Part shown: piece after piece, positions 42,121-52,699 of the stretch
Numbering within the stretch: position 1 is the stretch's first letter
Layout: every line of letters begins with the position of its first letter
Source of the DNA: Protopterus annectens
Taxonomy: Eukaryota > Chordata > Ceratodontiformes > Protopteridae
Length of the DNA stretch: 64,000 nt
Direction of reading: 5' to 3'
NCBI RefSeq assembly: GCF_019279795.1
Contig: NC_056738.1
Coordinates: 404,545,245 to 404,609,244 of the forward strand
Program-made: the position numbers and the translations under genes
Notes under the pieces: generated by a model
What the model saw: the letters and a program-made list of their open reading frames with translations, nothing else
Told to the model about the DNA's origin: nothing
Database searches by the model: none

Positions 42121-43380
42121 GATGTTATGTAGTCCTATCTCACCTACATTCTTCACTTGTGGGTTCGGAGCCAAATGTCTGCTCCGACTCGGCCTATTTA
42201 CTAGCTCAAAAGTCTTTGATTGGCTGGGCTAAGATGGTATCCCACAATACACTGCTCCACATCCCCAGATCTCGTTTTCCGCTTGTAGAGCTCGGACGTG
42301 GTCTCGACCTGGCTGTGGCTAAGTATTGCAAAAAACTCTTTCTTGTGAAGATTTTTGGCTAATTGTGTGTATTCAAATAGAGTTGTTATTAGTGTTGTTG
42401 CTGCATTACTTTTTGTAGGTTGCGAGTGTGTTGGTGTGTGGTATCCCTTACTCCCTCGGGCTAGGCCCGTTTAAGTTAGAGAACCTAGTCTTCCTTGTGG
42501 TGTTTGGCTGTCTTTAGGTGCGTCTCTCTTATTTTAAGTTGAGAACCGTTTTATTTAGAGGTTCTCCCCTGTGCCTTGGTTGTGTTTTTACATGTTCACT
42601 AGTTTCTGTGTCAGCGGTTTCCCGCCTTTTGTCAGTAGCGGCTGCTACAGTTGTTGGCTTGGCATGTCTAAGGAACAAAAACAGCATAAGCCCTCTGGCT
42701 TTAAAAAGTGTACTAAGTGTGCCTATAAAATGTCTGTCACAGACGGACATTCGGTCTGTGTTTACTGTCTTGGAGCCATCCACCTTCAGGAGTCGTGCAG
42801 TTTCTGCCACGCCTTTAGTCCTCGGGTGCTCCAAGAGAGGAAAAACAAATTGATCCTAAAGGGACTGCTAAAACCATCCTTTGAGGAGGATTTAGGTTCG
42901 GCTCCCAGTCGAAGTCTATATCCTCCAAATCCAAAAAGAGGTCTCCGGCTCCATCTATTGTTTTGGAGCCACCTTGTAAAATTACCATTGTCGAATCTGC
43001 TTCCTTGGTTCCACTGACATCGGGGAGGTAGCTGTGTCGACTGAGTCTGCATCCACTCCAATAATTTTGGAACCGATTTGGAGATGGTCGCCAAGTTTGA
43101 GGCAAGCTTCTCCAGATAGGAGGTCTAGGTCTCCATCCATTTCCTCCAAATCCTCCAGGCTTTCCGATTTGGATGTAGATAGGGTGGTGCAGAGGCTCCT
43201 ACAGTCGCCGGTGTTGGCCAAACTTTTCTCGGCTCCGACCCAGTCGGCTCTGGAGCCAGCTCTGTTAGTTGTACCTGCTATTCCTCCGAGTGCATCCTTG
43301 TCGTTGGAGCCGGTAAGTTCCGCTCTGAGGGATGGACTACATACATCTAACGTTATGGTGAGTACATAACTAACTGTTTT
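42121..43380 (+). mobile_element. Mini-DIRS, third family (C), with ORF1 start
   Basis: A 1.26-kb block interrupts the minus-strand R4-like LINE. The left end GATGTTATGTAGTCC and the right end GGACTACATACATCTAACGT, followed by TATGGTGAGTACATAACTAA, are short inverted repeats with the same layout as DIRS termini (compare family A: AACATCTACATTTATGGTAA then GTGTACACAACTG). Inside is an ORF1-like start. RT, RNase H and recombinase are absent, so it is a non-autonomous deletion derivative. Confidence 0.68.
42664..43017 (+). pseudogene. DIRS family C ORF1 N-terminus
   Basis: The ATG at 42664 gives MSKEQKQHKPSGFKKCTKCA, then SVTDGHSVCVYCLGAIHLQE and SCSFCHAFSPRVL. Spacing matches the family A ORF1 cluster (CGKQIPRKDFHSYCIPCLGP, DHDVPRCRFCALF): C-x-x-C, then D-x-H-x-x-C-x-x-CLG, then C-x-x-C-x-x-F. 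The cluster is intact and possibly metal binding. The reading becomes Ser/Pro-rich and stops or shifts by about 43017-43100; downstream S-rich sequence (RSRSPSISSKSSRLSDLD, other frame) suggests continuation to about 43350 before the deletion point. Confidence 0.65.
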
Positions 43381-43770
43381 TGTTTTTTAACTTCTCCATT
43401 ACTAATCCTATTTTCTACTTTTCCCCTTTGTTTTCTTATTTTTTGTATTGTGAAATATTCCATATCCAGATGCCTTTGCCTGTATTTTTCTTCAAATATC
43501 TTTGGAGCTGCTTTTTTGTATTGATTAGTTTGGCTTTCTCCTTTGCGTAAATATTGCACCATATCAGATCTCTCTTTCTTTCCTATGTCCATATTTCTTT
43601 TTTACACCTTTCAAAAATCTCTAGATTTTGTTCTTGTGTTTTTGCACTTCCTTGGTTGCTTCTATTTCCAAATGACCCACATTTTTTTTGTTCTGTATAG
43701 TATTTTTCATTGATCTGTTGAATTATTGAACACAAATTTGCATTTGAAGCTTTTGACAGTTTTTCTCATG
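43381..43770 (-). pseudogene. R4-like LINE N-terminal region
   Basis: The minus-strand frame 43592-43353 gives MDIGKKERSDMVQYLRKGES and KYRQRHLDMEYFTIQKIRKQ, lysine-rich and positioned upstream of the pre-RT domain. It joins, across the mini-DIRS, the piece at 42051-41955 (VLNRENYEASKARSVTVRIV). Domain identity is unknown; assignment is by order and strand. Confidence 0.45.
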
Positions 43771-44106
43771 CAAGTAGTTTTCTTTCCTATAATTTCTATT
43801 TTAATCTTTTTGAGTATCTGCTATCTGGAAGTTCTAGACTTCTTGCATAATAGTAACTACATAATTTCTTTCTTATTTTCAGTAGTGCAGACTATCATTT
43901 TTATGGCTTTTTGGCATGTCAGTTTTTGTGGTCTAATACTTCCTTCTACACCAGGGGGCCATCCTTCCTCAGAGCCTGGCCTAACCCCATTGTAGGAATG
44001 TGCCTGTGTTTTAAGGATTTTGCACTGACATTTTTTTCTAGTCCTGTCACCTGTGTGCATACCAGGATTGGGCACTTTTTTCCCTGGGACTTGTGCACCC
44101 AGTTGT

Positions 44107-44134
44107 CTTTTTCTTTTTTTTTTTTTTTTTTTTT
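44107..44134 (+). repeat. Poly(T) tract
   Basis: About 21 consecutive T within a T-rich run. It could be the complement of a poly(A) tail of a minus-strand retroposon lying at 44135 and beyond, but no body is recognised. Confidence 0.7.
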
Positions 44135-44999
44135 GACCTACTTCGTTCATGACATATATCAGTGTAGTCTTGGTGAGATTTTGTAAAAACTGTGTCCACC
44201 TTGAGAAGGTGTTCACTAAGACTTGAGGATGAATTAAATTCCAGCAATACTACTCTCCTTTGCTTACTGATTTTTATCAACTCTCTGTTCGGACCACTTA
44301 ATAGCAGTAGGACTGAGTTAATATATGTCAAGTCTTTCAGGACCACAGACTCCAAGCCAGTGCAGTACTAGTTAAGAGCTGAAAGCTAATTTCACATATC
44401 TTGTGGAAGTATTACAGAAGGGATTAGATTATTACATTGTGAAGAGGTGCTTATAGGTTCCTGAGGTAAGATGGTCTTAGAGGAGTAAGTGATACTTACA
44501 GCTATGTTGGCATGAAGATCTTTTGAGACCTGTATGAGCCACAGTCCAGATTTTTTACTTGACTCTGGTAAGTTTGTGGCGAAATCTAACCATAGCAACA
44601 ATGTCAGTGTTTTGTAACTTGGGTGTATTTTCTAAGTGACTAGTTTGAACTACTGTTATTGCTTACATTTCTGCCTTTTTGATTGTGAAATATTGTGCAT
44701 TTCACCCAGACTGAGCTTGAGATTTGTCAGCATTGTTCAGTGCACTACCCCGGTAAACTAATGTAGATAAATAAATAGTCTTCTCTTCTTCAATTTTTAA
44801 GATAATAGAAATGTTGATTGTGTGTAAACCCATTCCAGCTTTTAAGGATACCATTTTCCTCTGGATTCAGCTAGTTAAATATATATTTTAACTGGCATCA
44901 GCAGAAACTATTCAGCCCATTTCTACCTAATTAAAAATAAGTCACCAGGAAGTCACAAAACATTTTCTGTAAACTGCTGAAGTTTACATATAGTCTTAA
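44135..44999. other. No recognised feature
   Basis: Two open minus-strand stretches (44047-44355 and 44392-44601) have no family motif. Possibly the body of a retroposon ending in the poly(T) tract. Confidence 0.4.
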
Positions 45000-45116
45000 A
45001 CAACACCCTCTATTTCATGGTGACATTCATCCCAACCAAGAACCAAACAATAGCACCCCAATAAACCCCCACCTACCTCATCCCATCACCCCATTCACCC
45101 CCACTAGTACCCCTAA

Positions 45117-45720
45117 TTCTCTGCTCATAGCACATCTCAACATACATAGCTTAAACAATAAAATTAGCCAACTACACGCTCTGCTAGACATGCATTCATT
45201 TGATATCCTGTGTTTAACAGAGACTTGGCTCAAACCAGTATCAAAGGACAATGAAATCATCCCACCTGGCTATAATATCTTAAGATTAGACCGAACAACC
45301 AAAAAGTGTGGAGGGGTAGCAATTCTGTACAAATCTGAGTTACATGTTACTTCACTAGATGTACAACTACCTTTCGATAGTAATGGTGAAATCCTTATCT
45401 CTAAACTTGAGGTCAGTGCTAGTAAATCCATATACATAGTATGCTCCTACCTACCTCCAGGCAATAACATCAACATCCTAGAAAATATCTTCTGCTGGCT
45501 TTCTACATCCTTCCCCAAGAAACCATTGTACTTGGTGATTTTAATATAGATTGGAATAGCTGTACCTCACCCAAACCCACAACCCATATTAACCTTTATG
45601 ACTTTTCCCAAACAATCACCACCTCAACCAGAATCCATAACCCCAGTAACAAAGTACTTTAGACTGGATCTTAGTAAATAGCCATCCCCTCTCTTATAAA
45701 GCAGATACCCTTCCTGATGA
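45117..45720 (+). pseudogene. L2-like LINE AP endonuclease
   Basis: LLIAHLNIHSLNNKISQL is the start of an AP-type endonuclease (catalytic Asn in NIHSL), then FDILCLTETWLKP with the catalytic ETW, and GGVAILYKSELH. VCSYLPPGN precedes a frameshift near 45530, after which GDFNIDWNSCTSP carries the catalytic GDFN. SDHSLTN (about 45727) is the SDH block. The N-terminal half is open for 119 codons; the domain is otherwise complete apart from the shift and one or two stops. Confidence 0.86.
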
Positions 45721-45727
45721 TATTAGT

Positions 45728-46440
45728 GACCACTCCCTTACTAACATAATCAGACAAAAAAATTTTATTCCCACCCAGACTATCTTTAAAACTACCCAGA
45801 ACAAAAAATATTTTAATCCAGCAAGCTTCCAAGCAGAGCTTCAAGCCTGTGACTGGTCACCCTTAAAACAACTCCCTCTTGAGAAAGCAGTATCCTATTT
45901 TAACTCTAAATTCTTGTAAATCCTGGAATACCATGCCCCTACTCGCTCTATAAGAACTAGAAGTAAAGCTGCTCCATGGCTCACTAAAGGCACTAGGCAG
46001 AAAATTTTATTGAGAAATAAAATCTGGTCTAAATGGAGAAACACTAAAACCCCAAAAGATCATCAAAACGTTAAACAGCTGAGAAATGCCACTAAAAAAT
46101 CAATACTTCTTGATAAAAAAAAACTTCTACTTTAAACTCCAACAAAAGCATCAACAAAAAACACAAACTTTCTGGTCAGGTATAAATAGACTTCTACACC
46201 CAGGCCATTCCAAGACACCATCCCCATCAGGTCTCTCCCTTAACACTCTCAACCAGATTGTTGATGCTTTCAATACCTTTTTTACTGAAACCGTACAACC
46301 TCAAGCAAACTCCTTACCAACTGTTAGCTCAACTCTCCTATCCTCATTAGCTAGGATACCTCCTATCTTTCAGTTAAAACCAGTTCCTACATCCCTCATC
46401 TACACCCTACTTCACAAACTTAAACCATGTACCCCCCTCA
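45728..46440 (+). pseudogene. L2-like LINE linker between EN and RT
   Basis: The reading after SDH continues with a lysine-rich connector (HAPTRSIRTRSKAAPWLTKG at about 45930-45990) and a segment with VDAFNTFFTETVQPQ (about 46260), typical of the L2/CR1 linker before RT block 0. Several frames are used and stops occur. Confidence 0.65.
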
Positions 46441-47800
46441 TCTGATCTCCTACCAGCTGAATTACCTGCAAACTGCAGCAAAAGTACTTGCCTATCCCAT
46501 TTCCATCCTAATTAATAGAGCCATTACTGAAGGCTCCATCCCGTCTCTCTGGAAAATCTCTCACATTATCCCACTTCACAAGGTTGGAAACTCAACCGAA
46601 CTCTCTAACTTTCACCCCATAGCCTTACTCTCTCCTTTAGTCTGAAATTATGGAAAAATGCATCCACCAGCAACTACTTGATCACCTTCTCCAAAATAAC
46701 CTATCGACTGTCAGCATGGCTTTTGGCCCTTCCATAGTACCACCACTGCTCTCTTATCCTTCTCTGACTGCATTAACAAACATCGTAATAACAACATGCT
46801 TTCCTCTGCACACTTTATTGACCTCTCTAAAGCCTTCAATATGGTTAACCATCAGACACTTCTAAATATACTCAAATAACTCTCACTTGACACACAGGCA
46901 TTGCAATAGTTCAAGTCCTACTTAGAAAATAGACAATAAGCTGTCCTTTGGGACATTAACCTATACACACCTCTCCCTATTATCCTTGATGTCCATCAAG
47001 GCTCTATCCTGGGACCTCTCCTTTTCTCCATATTCATTAATGATCTTAATATAAATCTTCCTCAAGCTGCCTGCATACAATATGCAGGCGACTCCACATT
47101 AATTTATGCTGCCTGTTCATGTGAACTCCAATCCATCACCCAAACAGTATTTAACTTAGTAGAAAACTGGTTCCTTCAACGGTGTCTCCTCTTAAATGAC
47201 AAACAAAACAAAATTATTGTTATTCACTCAACACTAAAATCATCCCCAGTAGATCTCACAGTTATAGCCAGCAATGGTACTGTCATAGCACCTGACCCAA
47301 CCACCAAACTTTTATATGTAATAATTGACCACAACCTGAACTTTGACTCACATATTAACTCAACTATTAAAACTGTAAACAGAAAACTTGGTTCCCTTTA
47401 CAGGATAAAATCTTTCCTTACCCCTGAAGCCAGAACTACCATTGCCCATACCCATCTGATCTCTACCCTCCTCTATGCCTCCCCCATTTACACTATTCTT
47501 TCCAAAAGCAACCTTAACAAACTGGCAACCTCCTATAATAACATTACCAGATTTGCCACCGGCTCCCCATTTAGAACCCACCATTGTCATAATCTTAAAC
47601 AGCTAGGATGGCTAGAACTGCAAAACCAGCTACAATTTCAACAACTTACTATCACCCATAAGATTTTGTATCATCCCAGTAATACTCCTATTCTCTGTAG
47701 ATTTATCTCTCACTACAAAAATCTTACTACCCTTCGCTCAGTAGATACATTTTTAGTAACCATCCAGAAGTCCTACAACAAAGTAGGTGATTCTCTTTTC
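46427..47800 (+). pseudogene. L2-like LINE reverse transcriptase
   Basis: Blocks: ITEGSIPSLWKISHIIPLHK and NFHPIALLSPLV (to 46645), MEKCIHQQLLDHLL, FIDLSKAFNMVNH (about 46810-46850), DVHQGSILGPLLFSIFINDL (about 46989-47050), then QYAGDSTLIYA (about 47080) where the usual catalytic pair Y-A-D-D has become Y-A-G-D, losing one Asp. The thumb continues HINSTIKTVNRKLGSLYRIK and LLYASPIYTILSKS. Stops and shifts confirm it is dead, and the lost Asp alone would inactivate it. Confidence 0.86.
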
Positions 47801-48452
47801 TCTTAATTCTTTGGGAAAAACCTGGAATAGGCTTCCCAGCAAACTAGCATCACATACATCATTACCAGTTTTCAAAAGACAACTAAAAATACTCCTTAAA
47901 TCACAATGGCTATGCCCGTGTAGTAATCCAGACCAACACTCCCTCTGTACAGCATTACTGCATTCCTCCCTCCCAATACCCTTAAAGTGGGATTAGTAAG
48001 CTTCCTTACTCTGATTCTAGTCTTGCCTTTTCTGGTAACTACCACTGAGTATGTACTCTGTAACAATCATCCTGCTGTGAGCGCATGTGTTCCACTTTGT
48101 ATATATGCTAACTTGTTTGTATTTTTTTCACTTTGAGCATTATACTTCAAAACAACCGTAATAATTAGTTTGAATCTGTTCTTTTTTCCAAGTCTTCTAC
48201 ATGATGAATGTCAAACCCTTTCCTATGTAAATATGCTTCTAGTAGTACTGTATTGTTTTACTAAACTTTGTACTCTTGTTCTTGATGTTAATCTCCATCA
48301 ACAATGTAGTAATTTTTTATTTCCTGAATTATTAGCGTAATTGGAGCTTATCTCCCCGGGCCTCTACTGAAAATCTACATCTTTCCAGTTGGACTAGCCC
48401 AGTCAACAAATGTAAAATAAAATAAAATAAATAAATAAAAAATAAAAGTTAT

Positions 48453-48843
48453 TCCTTTTAAATATATTCTGTCCGATTCCTGTAACAATTTCAGGAACAC
48501 ATTCTAAGACTGCTGATACTGTGCCACCATTCTCAAATAAGTGAAGCATGCTCTGTTAAAATAAACTGGGATAGATGTGTGTTTAAGTTTATTAGTAGCA
48601 GTTGTGTAATAAAGACTTCTTAGCTTAAAAGCCAAGTAGGTACCCTTATTTCAGTTAAATACAACTTTAAAATTTAGCCTCATTCATTTCAGTAAAATGT
48701 ATCCTACAGTCAGCAAGTTGGGGGGGGGGCTCCCCTTTGAGATCACTGGCAATGTATATTGAGGCTAGTTTTTAATCCATGAGATGAAAGCAAGACAGCC
48801 TCCCAATGTGCCGCCTTTAACAAAAAACTTCTCTTACATTGGT
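48453..48843. other. No recognised feature
   Basis: AT-rich sequence between the L2-like LINE tail and DIRS copy 4; includes a short G tract near 48720. Confidence 0.5.
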
Positions 48844-49163
48844 GATGTTCTTCGTGTTTCACTGTTACAGTCATTACATTTGGGTTATCTGTCTGCAGGT
48901 AGCCCTCAGCCGGCCTGAATATCAAAGTCTTGGATTCCTGCGTCGGATGCTGTCTCTTCTTCCATGACGTCAGGTCATCAGGGGTATAAAACTTGCAGCC
49001 GATGCCATTGCATCAGTCTTTCTTGCCGCGCGGTGCTCGAAGCAGAAACAGTTTGCAAGTGCCGGTTGGCCGACTCCTGAAATTTTCGTTTTCAAGTTTC
49101 GGAACCGAAGTCTTCAAAAAGCAAAGTACCCCATTGGGGATCCTTTTTCTTGCTCTTAAACCG

Positions 49164-50949
49164 ATGTCAGTAAAAGTTAACAATTGTCTTACCTGTGGAA
49201 AGCAAATACCTCATAAAGATTTTCATTCGTACTGCATTCCTTGCTTAGACCTAGACCACGACGTCCCTCTCTGTCAGTTTTGTGCTTTATTCAACCTCTG
49301 AACTATTCGTCGTTTGTCTAATTTTGCAGCAAATTATTTTGGTACACGGTTCAACTATCCAGAAATGTCATCGGTAAGCCATCCGACTACCAATATTCCA
49401 AAAAAACGTAAAGATAAAGACAGACCGCATAGGTCCAAAACGGCCGATGACGCTTCCGCTAAGCTAGTCGCCAGTTTTCAGTGAGGTGCTTTTGCAGCCC
49501 CTGATACCCGCTACTTTAGATTCACAGGCCTCTGCTGAGACCCATTTAGAGTCCGGTATGCTGTGAGATGCTTCTTCGACTATGGAACCTGCGGATATCT
49601 CTACCTTGGATGGGTCTGGAGCCACTGTGCAGGCACCGGCTTCTGAGGGTGTATTCAGGCCTACAGACTTGCATTTCAAACTGACGCTATCTTCTTCTTC
49701 AAGGCCTAAAACTCGACCCATGCCTAGAAAACTAGTCCAACCCGCATGGTCAGGCTAAAAAACAAATGATAAGAATGGCTGAAGACCTTATTACTTTAAT
49801 TAGGGGAAGCCAGCCTTCCCCCTCTGAGACCTAGAACTGATCTTCCTTGTGATCAGGATTCTGAAATTTCTGTTTCTTCTGATTACCAGGATTTGCCCTT
49901 ATCTACCTATGAGGATTCTGATGCAGATGATTCTATTCCCTCTGCTTCCCCTCCTGAAGATTTTTCTTTTGGTGAAACCTTGCACACTCTTAGGGAGCAT
50001 TTCTGCTGGGAAAGCCAGGATGGCTCTGACTCCAAAAAGAGGCTTAGGGAATTCCTACTCCTTCCTCAACACAGGCCTTTAGCTATCCCCCCCTGTCCTG
50101 GGCATTGTAGATGATGCCTTCTTGGAATCTAGCCTGGCCCCAGACATTTTACCTCCAGCTCCCAGAAAACCTGACAGGTATTACAGAGTACCTGACTCTC
50201 ACAAATACCTCTTCTAGAATCATACTGCGGACCCAGAGACCATTTCCCAAGGGCCTAAAGGCATTAAGGCTACTACTGCCAAAAACCCTACCCCCTCTGA
50301 TAGAGATTCCAGGGCCTTGGACTGATGGGGTAAGAAGGTAAACACTTCTGCTACTTTGGCCATTAGGGCCGTAAACTGCCAGTTTCATATGTTAAAGTAT
50401 CAGCAGCATATTATGGGACTACTTGAACAGAAATTTATGTTGATTCCTGACTGCGCTGAACATAAAGAATTACATGATTTAATGCATTCTGCTGAACAAG
50501 TTGGTAAACTTACTCTGCAATGTGGTTTTGACTCTCTAGAAGCATCTTGCAGGGCTGCTGTCACTGGGTCTGTACTTAGAAAGCATGCTTGGCTTAAGGA
50601 GCAAAACTAGCTAGATCATGTTAAAGCTAGATTATTGGATGCTCGTTTAAACCAAGACTGCCTGTTTGGCAACAAAGCAGAAGAAGTCCTTAAAAAGATG
50701 GAGGAAAAAGCTAAATCTATGCAAACTGTTAAAGATTTCCTGCAAGTACAGCCTCCCAGATTTAGTAGGCATTGGCCTTCTAAGAATTGGTCCTATCCAG
50801 TCTCTTCCAGGCCTTCTCAGTCCAAACCCAGGAACAGCAAACCACCTAGGCTACAGTCTCAAGGCACACACAGAACTAAGCAGTGGGGGCTCCCGCTTCC
50901 AAAGCTGGAAGTAGTAAGACACCCCCCTATGGAAAAATGTCACAATGAC
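49164..50949 (+). pseudogene. DIRS ORF1 (gag-like), copy 4
   Basis: ATG at 49164: MSVKVNNCLTCGKQIPHKDF, then CIPCLDLDHDVPLCQFCALF, an intact Cys/His cluster. A stop follows near 49300. Later pieces in shifted frames: YEDSDADDSIPSASPPEDFS (49893 frame), FGETLHTLREHF, VNCQFHMLKYQQHIMGLLEQ (50356) and SCRAAVTGSVLRKHAWLKEQ (50550), then EEKAKSMQTVKDFLQVQPPR. An in-frame TAG at 50608 and others disrupt it. The ORF end lies at 50946 just before the fold-back insertion. Confidence 0.86.
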
Positions 50950-50967
50950 TTAATCTTAAACCTTCCA

Positions 50968-51161
50968 AAGAGAACAACGCTGCAGATAAACAAAATATAA
51001 CCACAAAAGCAGCTACACCAGACCGGAATCACCAGGACAGTTGAACTCACTTATTTAAATAAAGCTTCGTGGTCATACAGCTTTGTGGTCAGTGCCTTAT
51101 TGTGAGTTCAGCTGTCCTGGTGATTCCGGTCTGGTGTAGCTGCTTTTATGGTTATATTTTG
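50968..51161 (+). mobile_element. Fold-back element 2 (possible PLE-derived), about 18-bp TSD
   Basis: TTAATCTTAAACCTTCCA (50950-50967) and TTAATCTTAAACCTCCCA (51162-51179) flank a 194-bp insertion between ORF1 and RT of DIRS copy 4. Its arms, 50989 onward (AACAAAATATAACCACAAAA) and ending at 51163 (TTTTATGGTTATATTTTGTT), are complementary for about 62 bp; the centre has AATAAAGCTTCGTGGTCATA and GCTTTGTGGTCAGTGCCTTA. About 20 unpaired bases remain at the left end. The layout (unpaired left tail, palindrome, direct repeats) equals fold-back element 1. Confidence 0.82.
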
Positions 51162-52690
51162 TTAATCTTAAACCTCCCAAGCCCTGCTCAACTACCTGCT
51201 CCCTTAGGGGTAAAGATTGCCCTGCATGCAAAAAAACTGGTAACTCACTACCCAGGACAAATGGATTTTAAATATAGTCTTCCAAGGATACAGATTCCAC
51301 TTCCACACCTTATCAACCCCAAATGGTTGGCCAGACCTACCCCCAAATCAGTGGGCAGAGGCTCAACAGCAAGTTCTGTCTCTTCTAAGTATCAGGGCTA
51401 TTCAGCCTGTCCCAGACGAAGAAAGGGGACAAGGTTTTTACTCAAGGCTTTTCCTGGTACCCAGAAAAGACAGCTCCTGGCGTCCTATCCTGGACCACTC
51501 TATTCTAAACACCTTTTTGGTAATCCCAAAATTCAGAATGCTAACACTTCAACAGCTGCTTCCTATGCTAGGCAAAGATGCCTGGTTGGCAACCTTAGAC
51601 TTAAAGGAAGATTACCTGAACATTCCAATAAGGGAATCTTGCAGGAAATACCTATGCTTCAGAGCAGGCTGTATGCACTATCAGTTCTCTGCACTTCCCT
51701 TTGGCTTATCTACTGTGCCCAGGGTATTCACAAAGTGTCTAGCTCCAACCATTGCATTTTGCAGGCAGAGAAATATTCAAATGTACCCATACCTGGATGA
51801 TTGTCTAATTCAGGCAGAAAGCCAGGACATGCTTTCAAAAACATCTGGCATTTGTAAAGGAACTTCTAACCTTGCTGGGGTCACCATAAATGAAAAGAAA
51901 TCTCATCTAGTACCCTGCCAACAAATTGTATTCCTGGGAACAAGCTTGAACACAACTTCCCAGATGGCTTACCTGACACCAGAGAAACAAGTTTATTTGA
52001 CTGCTTACTTCAGACTACTGGTCACAAAGACCCAGCTATCTGCAAGGAAAATCCTGCAAGCCCTGGGGTTCATGGCCTCTTGCATTCTACTAATTCCATA
52101 TGCAAGACTGCATATGAGGAAACTACAATGGTATCTAAAAAAACTATGGTGTCAACATTCTCAGGACCTGGAGACAATGATTCCTATCTGTCCTTGTATA
52201 AAGACAGAGTTCCTTTGGTGGGTAGAGGCCTGCCACCTAAACAAGGGGCTCCCTTTCAATCTACCCACTGCCGCCCAAACCCTCACTACAGACTCATCAG
52301 ACTATGCATTGGGGGCTCACTTGGCAGGGAGGTTCATTCAGGGCAAATGGAACCCGAGTCAGATGCACCTGCATATCAACCAAAAAGAAATGTTAGCTGT
52401 ACAGAATTCCATGACAGCCTTCAAAGACCATGTCCTTCCAGGACAATTATTGGTAAAGACAGACAACACCACAGTTATGTGGTACATAAGCAGGGGGGAA
52501 CCCACTCGTACCCTCTCTGCAGACTAGCCATGGGTCTGTGGAGCACAGCCTTGAGCTACCAAGTGCACCTACAAGTTCAGTTCCTGCCAGGCAAGCTAAA
52601 TTCACTGGCAGACGACCTAAGCAGAAATCTCATGGACCCACACGAATGGAAACTGGAACAAAAAATATTCAACCTCTTGAGGAAAAAATG
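51162..52690 (+). pseudogene. DIRS RT and RNase H, copy 4
   Basis: The frame at 51517 runs 336 codons without a stop across RT and most of RNase H: WLATLDLKEDYLNIPIRESC, YQFSALPFGLSTVPRVFTKC, YPYLDDCLIQAESQ, VFLGTSLNTTSQMAYLTPEK, then QTLTTDSSDYALGAHLAG (RNase H start), LHINQKEMLAVQNSMTAFKD and VKTDNTTVMWYISRGE. In RNase H the usual DASDYAWG reads DSSDYALG. A 3-base-level deletion after WYI loses NKQ, and a shift at about 52490 moves the frame; FLPGKLNSLADDLSRNLMD follows in frame 52080. The longest contiguous RT/RNase H reading in the window. Confidence 0.9.
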
Positions 52691-52699
52691 GAGGACTCC

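Larger units (their letters stand above)
39800..43770 (-). mobile_element. R4-like LINE, minus strand, interrupted three times
   Basis: Minus-strand pieces occur in coding order: N-terminal part (43770-43381), central part (42120-41955), pre-RT and RT N-terminal part (41829-41270), RT palm remnant (41190-41000) and C-terminal endonuclease-like part (40420-39800). Three insertions separate them: a mini-DIRS (42121-43380), an L2-tailed SINE (41830-41954) and a hairpin MITE-like block (40431-40950). Motifs such as NKFYTELGNKEKG, EEIGTFWRNSY and DMKWDEIT resemble R4/R2-type LINEs with restriction-like endonucleases. Clade placement is from memory and needs a tree. Confidence 0.6.
45000..48452 (+). 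mobile_element. L2-like LINE
   Basis: AP endonuclease (from about 45117), RT (to about 47990) and a 3' UTR ending at 48452 in a (TAAAA/TAAA) tail after TTTCCAGTTGGACTAGCCCA. The frame changes often. The 3' end TATCTCCCCGGGCCTCTACT is shared with the short element at 41830-41954. The 5' boundary is uncertain; coding sense begins about 45110. The RT catalytic motif is YAGD rather than Y/FADD. Confidence 0.83.
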
